From positions 89,306-153,305 of the forward strand of contig JACKDN010000022.1 of NCBI GenBank assembly GCA_020633465.1: DNA of 64,000 bases. Direction: 5' to 3'. The position numbers and the translations under genes are program-made. The notes below the pieces were generated by a model, which was not told the DNA's origin, ran no database searches, and saw nothing but the letters and a program-made list of their open reading frames with translations. Source of the stretch: Myxococcales bacterium (GTDB lineage Bacteria; Myxococcota_A; Bradymonadia; UBA7976; UBA1532). How positions within the stretch are numbered: the first letter of the stretch is position 1; each line of letters starts with the position of its first letter. This document shows positions 1 through 8,103 of the stretch, in pieces.

Positions 1-1975
1 CGCCGTCTTCGCAGCGCGCCGCCGGCGGATCCGCCCCGTCCCGGCTGACCGCCGTGCCGCCGTTGGGCCCACAGTCGATCTGCCGGTCGACCTCGCGATC
101 GGCCGCGTGCAGCCGGTCGAAGCCCGGGCCACCGCGCAGGATGTCGCGCCCCGGGCCGCCGTACAGGTCGTCGTCGCCGTCGTGACCTTCGAGCGTGTCG
201 TCGCCGCCCAAGCCCCGCATCTCGTCGTCGCCGCCCCAACCCCAGATCGTGTCGTCGCCGGGGCCCCCGATCAGCAGGTCGTCGCCGCCGGCCCCCTCGA
301 GGATCTCGATGTCGGCGGCCAGCTGTGTGCCCTGGTCGCGTTCGCAGAAGGCCGGCTGGAAGGCGCGGAAGCCCAGCTGCGCCTCGATGCGCTGCCGGCG
401 GCGCTCGGCCGCGGTCGGGAAGTGGGTGCCGACGCGCGCGAAGCCCCCGACGTCGATGCCGCCGCCACCGACGAAGCGGTGGCCCCCGCAGGGGTCGTTC
501 GTCACGAGCTGGTCGTTGCCGTTGCCCGCCTCCAGGATGTCGGCGTCCTGGCTGAGGCTGAGCAGCGCGTCGTCGCCGGCCCGCCCCAGCAGCAGGTCGT
601 TCCCGGTCTTGCCGGCGAAGAGGATGTCCTGCCCCGGGTGCCCGTCCAGCACGTCGTTGCCGCGGCCGCCGTCGAGCGTCGCGGTGAGATCGCGGGGGAA
701 GCCGTCGCCCTCGAGCACCAGCGTGTCGTCACCGTCGCCGCCGTAGCCGACGACGAAGCGCAGCTCGGTGGGCAGATCGCAGCGCACGTGGTGGTCGTCG
801 TCGCCCTGGACGCAGCCTTCGCCGGCCACCAGAGGCCCGCCGCTGCGGACCTGCACCACCGCGCCGGCCATGGACACGACGAAGTGATCGTCGGCGTCGC
901 CCGGCCCCGGCAGCAGCAGCAGCCCCAGGTCGACCGGGCCCGTGGCCAGCGCCACGGTCGGACCCGTCGGGACGCCCGGCCCCTGCTCCGCGACGACCCC
1001 GTCGGCGGCGTCGAGGCGATCGTCGCCGTAGCCGCCCACCAGCCGCCGCGTGCCGCCCCCGCCCGCCAGGTGATCGTCGAAGGCCGAGCCGATGACGACC
1101 TCGACGCCCGCGAGGCGCTCCGGCGTACCGTCGCCGGCCGCCCGGCCCTGCGCCGGGTTCGTGTTGTCCACCGCGACGCCGTTCACCCCGTCGAGGCCCC
1201 CCAGCGGCTGGCCGGGCGGCGTGGCGGTCATGAAGCTGACCGTGTCGACGCCCGGGCCGCCCACCATCTCGTCGCGGTTGGTGTCGCCACGCAGCCAATC
1301 GTCACCGGCCTCCCCGTCCATGACGTCGATGCCGTGACCGCCGACCAGCAGGTCGTCGCCGGCGCCGCCCGACAGATGGTCGTCCAGCAGATCGCCGTAC
1401 AGATCGTCGTCGCCGGCTTGCCCGTACAGCCAGTCTCCGCCGCTGCGACCGTGGATCAGATCGGCGCCGGTGCCACCGTAGAGCTTGTCGCGGCCCAGCC
1501 CTCCGTCGATGTAGTCGTCGCCGTCGTCGCCGTAGATGGTGTCCTCGCCCGCGTTGCCGCAGATGACGTCGTCGCCGCCGAGGCCGCGGATGGTGTCGTT
1601 GCCGCCGCCGCCGAAGATGACGTCCCGGCCGGGCGTGCCGACCAGCACGTCGTCGCCGTCGGTGTACGGCATCGTGGGCCGCAGGGTGCGGCAGGGATCC
1701 TCGAAGGGAGACAGCCCGCGGGGCCCAGCGCGCCGTCCGTCGCGCCAGGGATCGCCGACGCCGCCCCGCCCCAGGGGGCCCTCGTCGGCCGCGCCGCCGT
1801 CCGCGGCCCCGCCTCCCGCGACCTGGTCGTCGCCCGGCGCCCCAGGCGCGTCCGCGGCATCGCCTCCACTCGAGGCGTCGCCGCCCATCGACGCCTCGAG
1901 CCCGGCCTCCGTCCCGAGGCAGCCAGCGAACGCCAGTGCCAGCCCGCAGGCCACGGCCCATTCGATGCGTCGCAT
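1..1975 (-). CDS. RTX-repeat (hemolysin-type calcium-binding) lipoprotein, 3'-truncated by window edge
   Basis: Read from ATG at 1975 (upstream GGGGGA as ribosome site), the frame stays open to base 2, giving 658 visible codons; the stop lies outside the window. The N-terminus is a lipoprotein signal (charged MRR, hydrophobic stretch, FAGC lipobox with Cys19) followed by a Gly/Asp/Ala-rich linker. RTX nonapeptides of the GGxGxD type form three blocks, about residues 105-250, 410-460 and 555-625, which in this family bind calcium as parallel beta-rolls. Between the blocks lie non-repetitive segments. The last visible residues (IDCGPNG, ending near CEDG) resemble the usual end of such proteins, so little is probably missing. 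RTX proteins are usually secreted by type I systems; a lipobox instead suggests Sec export and membrane anchoring. No type I exporter genes are adjacent. Long plus-strand frames over this region are shadows of the repeats. Confidence 0.85.
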   Translation of the reverse strand, partial: MRRIEWAVACGLALAFAGCLGTEAGLEASMGGDASSGGDAADAPGAPGDDQVAGGGAADGGAADEGPLGRGGVGDPWRDGRRAGPRGLSPFEDPCRTLRPTMPYTDGDDVLVGTPGRDVIFGGGGNDTIRGLGGDDVICGNAGEDTIYGDDGDDYIDGGLGRDKLYGGTGADLIHGRSGGDWLYGQAGDDDLYGDLLDDHLSGGAGDDLLVGGHGIDVMDGEAGDDWLRGDTNRDEMVGGPGVDTVSFMTATPPGQPLGGLDGVNGVAVDNTNPAQGRAAGDGTPERLAGVEVVIGSAFDDHLAGGGGTRRLVGGYGDDRLDAADGVVAEQGPGVPTGPTVALATGPVDLGLLLLPGPGDADDHFVVSMAGAVVQVRSGGPLVAGEGCVQGDDDHHVRCDLPTELRFVVGYGGDGDDTLVLEGDGFPRDLTATLDGGRGNDVLDGHPGQDILFAGKTGNDLLLGRAGDDALLSLSQDADILEAGNGNDQLVTNDPCGGHRFVGGGGIDVGGFARVGTHFPTAAERRRQRIEAQLGFRAFQPAFCERDQGTQLAADIEILEGAGGDDLLIGGPGDDTIWGWGGDDEMRGLGGDDTLEGHDGDDDLYGGPGRDILRGGPGFDRLHAADREVDRQIDCGPNGGTAVSRDGADPPAARCEDG

Positions 1976-2310
1976 GGCATCCCCCGTCTCGATGACATCG
2001 TCGCCGTCACCACCCAGCAAGCCGCGCGCCGGCAGCCCGCCCGGGTCGCTGCGCGCGCCGGGAACGGTCGACCCCACTCGACGCACGGGCGCACTGTGAC
2101 CTCGACGTCCCAGTGGTGGACCGCACGCGTGAAGCCTCACCTCGGGGGTCGCCTCGGGGGTCGGGCCAAACAAACGAACTTACGCGCCCCTGCGTCCAGT
2201 TTTCTTCTCCGACCGCGGCACCCGACCGCGAGGCCCGCGCGCCCGAAGCGCTTGGCCTCGGCGGGCCCGATCGGCACACTGGAGCCCCCTGCTGCCTGGG
2301 CCTCACGACG
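1976..2310. other. divergent intergenic region with a 12-bp tandem duplication
   Basis: This 335-base gap separates two divergent genes and presumably holds both promoters. The 12-mer CCTCGGGGGTCG occurs twice back to back at 2140-2163. It is followed by the least GC-rich stretch nearby (about 2164-2212), the best candidate for promoter melting, although I see no convincing -35/-10 pair. An open frame reaches upstream of 2311 in the reading frame of the next gene, but its sequence is not protein-like. No RNA gene was recognised. Confidence 0.5.
2140..2163. repeat. 12-bp direct tandem repeat, two copies
   Basis: CCTCGGGGGTCG is repeated exactly at 2140-2151 and 2152-2163 in the divergent gap, immediately before the AT-richer stretch. 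It could be an operator or a replication-slippage duplication; the sequence alone does not decide. Confidence 0.6.
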
Positions 2311-3918
2311 ATGAGCCGGCCTCCCTTGCATCGAGACGCCCTCGCCGCCCTGCGCGGCCTGCCCCGCCGCGGCTGGGTGAGCGACGCCACACCGGTCGTC
2401 GCGCTCCCGGGGCTGGCCGCGGCCCTCGGCCTGCGCTGGCTGGGCGCCAAGCGCGACGACCTGATCCCCGCCCTCGGCGGCGGCACCAAGGTCCGCAAGC
2501 TCGACCTGCTGCTCGCCGCCCCGCCCTTCGCCGACGCCCCCGCCTGGACCTCGATGGGCGCCCTCGGCTCGGGCCACCTCGTCGCCCTGACCGCTGCGTC
2601 CCGCGACGCCGGCGTCCCCTTCGACGCCCACCTGTTCTGGGAGCCCGTCGAGGCCGCGGTCGAGGCCAACCTCGCGTTCACCGCCAGCCACGCGCGCGCC
2701 CTCACCTTCGCGCACACCCGCACACGCCTCGCGCTGCGCCGGCCCGGCTTGTTCGTCGGCGCGACGCATCAGGGCGCACGCACCATCGGCCCGGGCGGCA
2801 GCCACCCGCCCGGCGTCCTCGGCGTGGCCCTCGCGGCCCTCGAGCTGGCCGACCAGATCGCGGCCGGCGAGCTGCCGCGGCCGGACCGGATCGACGTCCC
2901 GCTGGGCTCGGGCGGCACCGCCGCGGGCCTGGCCCTGGGCCTGGGCTGGGCGTTCTCCGCGCCGCCCGTCGTGTGCGCCGGCGCGGCCGTCGAGCGACCC
3001 TGGGCCAGCGCCGCCCGAGCGCGGCGCCTGGCGCGCGCCGCCGCGGACTGGGCGCGCGCGCAGGGCGTCGATCTGCCGGCGCGTCCGCTGGCCGAGATCC
3101 GCGTCGACCACCGCTACGCCGGGCCGGCCTACGGCGTCGCGAGCGACGTGTCCCGGCGCACCGCCGAGCGGCTGCGCGACGCCGGCCTGCCCGGCGAGCC
3201 CATCTACACCGGCAAAGCGTACAGCGCGCTGCTCGCGGCGCCGCCGGCCGGGCAGACCGTCCTGCTGTGGACGACGCCCCGGCGCGACGCGCCGCTGCCG
3301 ACGGCGCCCGACTGGCGCGAGCGCCTGCCCGCTGCCCTGCGCGCCCGGCTCGAGGGGCGCGGCGTGCGGCGGCGCACGTTCATCCTCGGCGGCGCGGCGG
3401 CCGGCCTCACCGCGTTCGCGCTGTGGCGCACCGCGGGCTACCCGCCGCCGGCCCCCGGCGCCGGGCACCTGGCCGCGTGGGAGGCCGCGGTGCTGCGCGC
3501 CGCCGCCGAGGTCGTCGCCCCCGACGAGCCGGCGCTGCGGCCAGCCGTGGAGGCCGTGCCCGAGGCCGTCGAGGCCTTCACGCGCACCTTCCCCGCGTCC
3601 ATGCGCCGCGAGATCGGCGCGCTGCTGGCGGCCGTCGAGCACGGCACCCTGGCCGCCGGCCACGTCAGCCGGTTCAGCGATCTGGACCGCGACGACCGGG
3701 CCCGCTACCTCGCCCACCTGGCCGAGCTGCCGGCGGGCGGCCACCTGCTGTACCGCGGCCTGCGCGATCTGTGCCTGGTGGGGCTGTATCAGGAGGAGGT
3801 GTCGTGGCGCGCCATCGGCTACGGCGGACCGTTGGTGGCGCCGGAGCGCCGAGCGGACGCCTACGACGCCCTACGCGCGCCCCGCGGTCGCGCGCCGGAC
3901 GGCTGGGAGGCGGCGTGA
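2311..3918 (+). CDS. PLP-fold (D-cysteine desulfhydrase/ACC deaminase-like) protein fused in frame to a Tat-type gluconate dehydrogenase subunit 3-like domain
   Basis: Start chosen at ATG 2311 (MSRPPL), where the domain begins; 535 residues. Residues 1 to about 345 match the tryptophan-synthase-beta fold: GGGTKVRKL with Lys60 as the likely PLP lysine, GALGSGH where the family has QSNH, and a GSGGTAAGL phosphate-binding loop. This is a full-length family member. The frame then runs without a stop into RRRTFILGG (from residue 352), a twin-arginine signal, followed by about 180 residues resembling the small gluconate 2-dehydrogenase subunit that partners GMC flavoproteins. A GTG at 3364, six bases after GAGGGG (3352-3357), could start that domain separately, and a Tat signal works only at an N-terminus. 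The next large gene is a GMC oxidoreductase. The PLP enzyme's substrate is not predictable. Confidence 0.75.
   Translation: MSRPPLHRDALAALRGLPRRGWVSDATPVVALPGLAAALGLRWLGAKRDDLIPALGGGTKVRKLDLLLAAPPFADAPAWTSMGALGSGHLVALTAASRDAGVPFDAHLFWEPVEAAVEANLAFTASHARALTFAHTRTRLALRRPGLFVGATHQGARTIGPGGSHPPGVLGVALAALELADQIAAGELPRPDRIDVPLGSGGTAAGLALGLGWAFSAPPVVCAGAAVERPWASAARARRLARAAADWARAQGVDLPARPLAEIRVDHRYAGPAYGVASDVSRRTAERLRDAGLPGEPIYTGKAYSALLAAPPAGQTVLLWTTPRRDAPLPTAPDWRERLPAALRARLEGRGVRRRTFILGGAAAGLTAFALWRTAGYPPPAPGAGHLAAWEAAVLRAAAEVVAPDEPALRPAVEAVPEAVEAFTRTFPASMRREIGALLAAVEHGTLAAGHVSRFSDLDRDDRARYLAHLAELPAGGHLLYRGLRDLCLVGLYQEEVSWRAIGYGGPLVAPERRADAYDALRAPRGRAPDGWEAA
3364..3918 (+). CDS. possible internal in-frame gene: Tat-exported small subunit of the GMC oxidoreductase
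   Basis: Alternative product nested in the 3' part of the preceding frame. GTG 3364 gives a 184-residue protein beginning MRRRTFILGG, a classical twin-arginine motif followed by a hydrophobic h-region, ahead of a helical domain like gluconate 2-dehydrogenase subunit 3 (DUF1939-type partners). The spacing of GAGGGG to GTG is ideal. Its stop overlaps the next small frame (TGATG), consistent with co-translation towards the GMC gene. In known systems the small subunit carries the Tat signal and escorts the flavoprotein to the periplasm. Whether it is made alone, as the fusion, or both cannot be told from sequence. Confidence 0.5.
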   Translation: MRRRTFILGGAAAGLTAFALWRTAGYPPPAPGAGHLAAWEAAVLRAAAEVVAPDEPALRPAVEAVPEAVEAFTRTFPASMRREIGALLAAVEHGTLAAGHVSRFSDLDRDDRARYLAHLAELPAGGHLLYRGLRDLCLVGLYQEEVSWRAIGYGGPLVAPERRADAYDALRAPRGRAPDGWEAA

Positions 3919-4037
3919 TGCGGCGCGAACCCGGAGAGCGATTCGAGGCCAGCCCCGGCGCGGCCGGCGGTCGGCTGGGACGCCGCGCGCTGCGCCCGCC
4001 GCCCGCGGCCCGCGCGGCGACCGAGGCCGGCGGATGA
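3918..4037 (+). CDS. 39-codon mini-ORF bridging two coupled genes (uncertain)
   Basis: An ATG at 3918 overlaps the preceding stop (TGATG) and this frame's stop overlaps the next ATG (ATGA at 4034-4037). The peptide is Arg/Ala/Gly/Pro-rich with no recognisable motif. The exact overlap at both ends suggests that ribosome transit through it couples translation of the flanking genes, but a chance frame in GC-rich DNA is possible. Confidence 0.3.
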   Translation: MRREPGERFEASPGAAGGRLGRRALRPPPAARAATEAGG

Positions 4038-5554
4038 TCCACGACGCCGCCGACCTGCCGCTGCCCGGCCGCCTGCGCGCCGACCTGTGCGTGATCGGCT
4101 CGGGGCCCGGCGGCGCGACCGTCGCCGCGCGCGCGGCCGAAGCGGGCCTGAAGGTGGTGATGCTCGAGGCGGGCGCCCTGACGACGCCCGGGCAGATGAA
4201 CCAGCGCGAAGAGGACATGCTGCCGCGCCTGCTGTGGTACGGCGGCAACCAGACCACCGCCGACCGCCACACGCGCGTGCTGCAGGGGCGCGGCGTCGGG
4301 GGCTCGTCGCTGCACAACCTGAACCTGTGCAAGCGCATTCCCGACGCCATCCGTGACGACTGGGCGCGCCGGTTCGGCCTCGAGCACCTGGCGCCCGCGC
4401 GCTGGGAAGAGCTGTACGCGCGCACCGAGGGGCTGCTGGCCGTCGAGAAGGTCGCCCCCGAGCGCTGGAACGCACACAACCGGATGCTCGAGCGCGGGTG
4501 CCAGGCGCTGGGCTGGCGTGGCGGCGGGCTGGCGCACAACCGAACCGGCTGCATCGGATCGGGCTTCTGCGAAGTGGGCTGCGCGTACGACGCCAAGAAC
4601 AACGCGTTGAAGGTGTTCGTGCCCCGGCTGGTGGCCGCGGGCGGCGTGGTGCTGAGCCACGCCCAGGCCATCCGCGTGCGCCACGACGGGCGCCGAGTGA
4701 ACGGCGTTCTGGCCGTCGCGCTGGACCCGACCACCCACGCGCCTCTCGGCCGCATCACCATCGAGGCGCCGCGCGTGTGCCTGTCGGCCTCGGCCACCGG
4801 CACCGCCGCGCTGCTGCACCGATCGTCCGTGCCCGACCCCCACGCGCAGGCGGGCCGCACCCTGCGCATCCACCCCGCGGTGATCGTCGCCGGCGAGTTC
4901 GACGAGCCCATCGAGGCCTGGCGCGGCATCCCGCAGACCTACGAGTGCACCGAACACCTCGACCTGCGCCCCGGCGCCGCCGACCGCACCTGGATCGTGC
5001 CCGTGTTCGGCCACCCGGTGGGCGTGGCGACGATGATCCCGGGCCACGCCGAGGCGCACCGCGACCTGATGCGCCGCCTGCCCCACCTCGGCGCCCTGAC
5101 CGCCATGCTGCACGACCACACCGCCGGCCGCGTGCGCTCGGACGGCGACCTGGGCCTGCGCATCGACTACGCGCTGGACGCGGACGACCGCGCCGAGCTG
5201 GCCCGCGGCCTCAGCCGTTGCGCGCGCCTGCTGCAAGCCGCCGGCGCGAAGCGCGTCGTGGTGGTCGACCGCCACGGCACGACGCTCGGCCCGGCCGACG
5301 ACCCCGATGTGCTCGCCGCCCAGCCGATCACCCCCGGCGAGGTGGACGTCAGCGCCGTCCACCCCATGGGCACCGCCCCGATGAGCGACGATCCGCGCCG
5401 CGGCGTCGTCGCCAGCGACGGTCGGCACCACCAGCTCGCCGGCCTGTGGGTGGCCGACGGCTCGCTGTTTCCGACGTCGATCGGGGTGCCCCCGCAGGTG
5501 AGCATCTATGCGCTGGCGCAGCACGTGGCCGACCACCTGGTCGGCGCGGGGTGA
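4034..5554 (+). CDS. GMC-family FAD oxidoreductase (alcohol/sugar dehydrogenase large-subunit type)
   Basis: 506 residues. The N-terminal Rossmann fold shows VIGSGPGGATVAARAA at about 20-35, then GRGVGGSSLHN (second GMC signature) near 90 and a Cys-containing loop (GCIGSGFCEVGC, about 172-183) typical of the long-chain alcohol/gluconate-type branch. The C-terminus has the catalytic-His region VHPMGTAPM, then WVADGSLFPTSIGVPPQVS. Where most members carry a second catalytic Asn or His (GVNP), this protein has Pro (GVPP). It lacks its own signal peptide, which fits export with the Tat-signal small subunit encoded directly upstream. The start ATG overlaps the upstream mini-ORF stop. The probable role is periplasmic oxidation of an alcohol or sugar passing electrons to a membrane acceptor; no cytochrome subunit gene is adjacent. 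Confidence 0.85.
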   Translation: MIHDAADLPLPGRLRADLCVIGSGPGGATVAARAAEAGLKVVMLEAGALTTPGQMNQREEDMLPRLLWYGGNQTTADRHTRVLQGRGVGGSSLHNLNLCKRIPDAIRDDWARRFGLEHLAPARWEELYARTEGLLAVEKVAPERWNAHNRMLERGCQALGWRGGGLAHNRTGCIGSGFCEVGCAYDAKNNALKVFVPRLVAAGGVVLSHAQAIRVRHDGRRVNGVLAVALDPTTHAPLGRITIEAPRVCLSASATGTAALLHRSSVPDPHAQAGRTLRIHPAVIVAGEFDEPIEAWRGIPQTYECTEHLDLRPGAADRTWIVPVFGHPVGVATMIPGHAEAHRDLMRRLPHLGALTAMLHDHTAGRVRSDGDLGLRIDYALDADDRAELARGLSRCARLLQAAGAKRVVVVDRHGTTLGPADDPDVLAAQPITPGEVDVSAVHPMGTAPMSDDPRRGVVASDGRHHQLAGLWVADGSLFPTSIGVPPQVSIYALAQHVADHLVGAG

Positions 5555-5583
5555 GCCGGGGGCCGCGCGCTTCCGCCATCCCC

Positions 5584-5609
5584 AACCCCCACCCACCCGA
5601 TGTGGGGTT
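5584..5609. terminator. weak hairpin between convergent genes
   Basis: AACCCCCAC (5584-5592) can pair with GTGGGGTT (5602-5609) with one bulged base, in the gap between the converging GMC and murJ genes. There is no T-run on either strand, so a terminator role is only suggested by position. Confidence 0.25.
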
Positions 5610-5675
5610 ATCGGACAAAGCGCCGGCGTGTTGCACGAAAACGACGCCGCCCCACCCAAAGCGCGCCCTCACCCC

Positions 5676-7226
5676 CTACCGCCGCCGCACCCGCCCCATC
5701 ACCCGCCGCAGCACCACCCGCACCTCACCCACCCCCAGCGCGATCGACACGCTGACCGCCACGCCCCCACCGGCCACCCCGGCCACCGCCCCGCGCACCA
5801 GCGCCGGCAGCCCCGTCGTGTCGGCCAGCCACCCCCGCAGCGCCCAGCCGGCCACCGCCCCCACCACCGCCGCCACCGCCACCCGCGCCAGCACCCCGAA
5901 GAAGCCGCCCACGCCCGGCGCGCCGCCGACCGAGCGCCGCAGCAGCCCCAACAGCACCGCCACGTACGCCGAGATCGCCGCCGACGACGCCACCGCCAGC
6001 CCGCCCGCGTCCCAGCGCGCCGCCAGCACCCCGTACAGCGGGAACGCCGCCGCCGCCACCACCGTCCCGCTCAGCGTCGGCAACCACGTGTTGCCCTGCG
6101 CGTAGAAGCCCCGCGCCACCAGCATCTGCGCCGACCACGCCCACAGCCCCAGGCAGAACAGCCCCGTGTACAACCCGATGTCGGCCAGCGCCGTCGGCGA
6201 GAACCGCCGCAGCCCCCAGATGACCGTCGCCACGTCCTCGGCCGACGCCGCCAGCGCCGCCCCCGCCACCGCGGCCAGCACCACCATCAGCCGCAGCGCC
6301 CTCATCAGCGTCGCGAACATCTCGCCCGGCTTGCCCTCGGCCACCAGCCGCGCCAGCGTCGGATAGGCCGCCACCCCCGCCGCCAGCCCGAACACCCCCA
6401 TCGGCACCTTCATCAGCGTGCGCGCGTACTGCAGCCGCGCCACCGCCCCCTCAGCCACCTCGGTCGCGTGGTGCTTCACGATCCAGTCGTCGACCGCCAC
6501 CACCGAGAAGCCCAGCATCACCGGCAATGACCGCCAGATGTACGTCTTGAAATCAGCATCTCGAAGCGAGAACTTCACGTTCCACGCGAAGTCCTTCTGC
6601 CGCACCGCGCCGTACAACGGCAACCCGAAGGGCCCCAGCACCGACCCCACCAGCACGCCCCAGCAGAACCCCGCCGCCCCCAGCGACGGCCCCAACGCCA
6701 GCCCGCCCACGATGATGCACGCCGTGTAGATCAGCGGCGCCAGCGCGGGCAGCCGGTGCTGGTCGCGCGCCATCAGCGTCGCCGACAGCAGCCCGCCCAC
6801 CAGGTGGAAGATCTGCGCCGGCAGCACGATGCGCACCAGCCGCACCAGCTCGGCGTCGCCCGCGGCGTCCAACCCCGGTCCCACCAGGGGCGTCAGCGCC
6901 GGCGTGGCCACCCACAGCGCCGCGGTCGCCAGCGTCAGCGCCGCCAGCAGAAAGTTCGCGATGACGCTGAACGCCCGCCAGCCGGCGGCCGCGTCCCCCC
7001 GCGCCAGGTGCCCCTGGAAGATCGGGATGAACACGATCGACAGCACGCCGCCGGCGAGCAGGTAGTTCAGGAAGTCGGGGATGACGAACGCGAGGAAGAA
7101 CACGTCGGCCTCGGCGCCACCGCCCAGCACCCGGCCGATGACCGCCTCGCGCACCAGCCCCAGCAGCCGCGACAGCAGGATCGACGCGCCCCAGACGAGC
7201 GAGGCGATCCCGATGGCCCGGCTCAC
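5676..7226 (-). CDS. murJ: lipid II flippase MurJ (MviN)
   Basis: 516 residues rich in membrane helices. The N-terminus is typical of MurJ: SRAIGIASLVWGASILLSR, then LGLVREAVIG and GAEADVFFLAFVIPDFLNYL, then LSIVFIPIF. Central elements (ARTLMKVPMGVFGLAAGVAAYPTLAR) match the conserved helix 7-8 region of the MOP-superfamily transporter. MurJ moves the peptidoglycan precursor lipid II across the inner membrane. The start is GTG at 7226, overlapping the upstream gene's stop (GTGA), so translation is coupled to that membrane protein. Full length for the family. The poorly conserved C-terminus carries extra helices and ends in a basic tail. No mur or mre genes are next to it. Confidence 0.92.
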   Translation of the reverse strand: MSRAIGIASLVWGASILLSRLLGLVREAVIGRVLGGGAEADVFFLAFVIPDFLNYLLAGGVLSIVFIPIFQGHLARGDAAAGWRAFSVIANFLLAALTLATAALWVATPALTPLVGPGLDAAGDAELVRLVRIVLPAQIFHLVGGLLSATLMARDQHRLPALAPLIYTACIIVGGLALGPSLGAAGFCWGVLVGSVLGPFGLPLYGAVRQKDFAWNVKFSLRDADFKTYIWRSLPVMLGFSVVAVDDWIVKHHATEVAEGAVARLQYARTLMKVPMGVFGLAAGVAAYPTLARLVAEGKPGEMFATLMRALRLMVVLAAVAGAALAASAEDVATVIWGLRRFSPTALADIGLYTGLFCLGLWAWSAQMLVARGFYAQGNTWLPTLSGTVVAAAAFPLYGVLAARWDAGGLAVASSAAISAYVAVLLGLLRRSVGGAPGVGGFFGVLARVAVAAVVGAVAGWALRGWLADTTGLPALVRGAVAGVAGGGVAVSVSIALGVGEVRVVLRRVMGRVRRR

Positions 7227-8014
7227 GCGTCGGCCTCGTCCGGCTCGGCGTCGTCACGCCGCGCGGCGACCATCGCCGCCAGCAGCGGCGCCACGCCCGC
7301 CACCACCAGCGCCGCCCCCAGCAGGTCGAACCAGATGGGCTGGAACAGCACCGCGTCCGCCGCCACGAGATCGAAGCCGGGGATGCCCGGCCGGAACCCG
7401 AGCTCGAGCGCGGCCGCGATCAGCCGCCCGGGCAGATAGGCCGCCAAGGCCAGCCCCAGCGACAGGCTACGCAGGTACAGCCACGCGGGCAGCCCGAGCA
7501 TGAACACCCGCTGCGGCCACACCCCGAACAGATCCCCGATCGACGCGATGACCGCCGTCAACGCGACCACGATCCACGGCCCGAAGCGCGCCAGCAGCAG
7601 CACCCGCTGCACAACCCCCTGCGCCACCAGCAGCAGGCACACCGGGTGGATCAGCCCCACGACCAGCGCGTTGACCCACGGCACCCCACGCCCGGCGTCC
7701 GGCGGCGGCGCCGCGAGCGGCGCGTCCTGCATGCTGAGCACGATGTTGCCCAGCTCGCTGGCGAAGATCGTGAAGCCCAGACCGGCCACCGCCGCCGCCC
7801 CCAACATCCAGGGCGCCGGCGCCCGCCAGATGCGCGGCGGCACCGGAAACGGGTGGCGCCGATCGAGCTGCAACACCACCCAGGTGGCCACCACCAGCGT
7901 CGCGCAGAGCACCGACGCCGCCCAGCCGACCGGCGCGTACGCCGGCGGCGTCAGCGCCAGCGTCGCCCAGACCAGCATCGACAGGACGGCCCAGATGACG
8001 GGGGTCAGGAACAT
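7223..8014 (-). CDS. multi-pass membrane protein resembling a catalytically dead CPBP-family protease
   Basis: Start set at ATG 8014, preceded by GAGGAG; 263 residues with about seven or eight hydrophobic helices. Near residues 140-200 the order and spacing resemble the CPBP (Abi/Rce1) domain: a Q-R pair where EExxxR is expected, RFGPWIVVALTAVIASIGDL where the family has FxxxH (His replaced by Asp), then GLPAWLYLRSLSLGLALAAY where HxxxN/B is expected (His replaced by Tyr). If homologous, the metal-binding residues are gone. It is translationally coupled to murJ, so a scaffold or accessory role at the membrane is possible. The CPBP resemblance is my reading of motif spacing and is not secure; otherwise it is an uncharacterised membrane protein. 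Confidence 0.5.
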   Translation of the reverse strand: MFLTPVIWAVLSMLVWATLALTPPAYAPVGWAASVLCATLVVATWVVLQLDRRHPFPVPPRIWRAPAPWMLGAAAVAGLGFTIFASELGNIVLSMQDAPLAAPPPDAGRGVPWVNALVVGLIHPVCLLLVAQGVVQRVLLLARFGPWIVVALTAVIASIGDLFGVWPQRVFMLGLPAWLYLRSLSLGLALAAYLPGRLIAAALELGFRPGIPGFDLVAADAVLFQPIWFDLLGAALVVAGVAPLLAAMVAARRDDAEPDEADA

Positions 8015-8066
8015 GCACTCCTCGCGGCGCGGCGACCCTAGCCCACGAGCGCCGCACAATCCACCG

Positions 8067-8095
8067 TCGCCAAGGGCCACCCGACCGGCTAGGAT
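8067..8095 (+). promoter_or_regulatory. candidate sigma-70-type promoter for the UbiB-like kinase gene
   Basis: TCGCCA at 8067-8072, 17-base spacer, TAGGAT at 8090-8095. Only eight bases separate the -10 from ATG 8104, so the transcript would begin at or next to the start codon. AGGA within the -10 could alternatively act as a weak ribosome site if transcription starts further upstream. Confidence 0.4.
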
Positions 8096-8103
8096 GCGCG
8101 GCC

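Noticed and set aside
107..2314. 735-codon plus-strand open frame
   Set aside because: Antisense to the RTX gene, whose minus-strand frame gives clean GGxGxD repeats and a lipoprotein signal; the plus translation is only its mirrored repeat.
5555..5675. search for an RNA gene between the GMC gene and murJ
   Set aside because: Only a weak hairpin was visible, with no tRNA or conserved RNA features.
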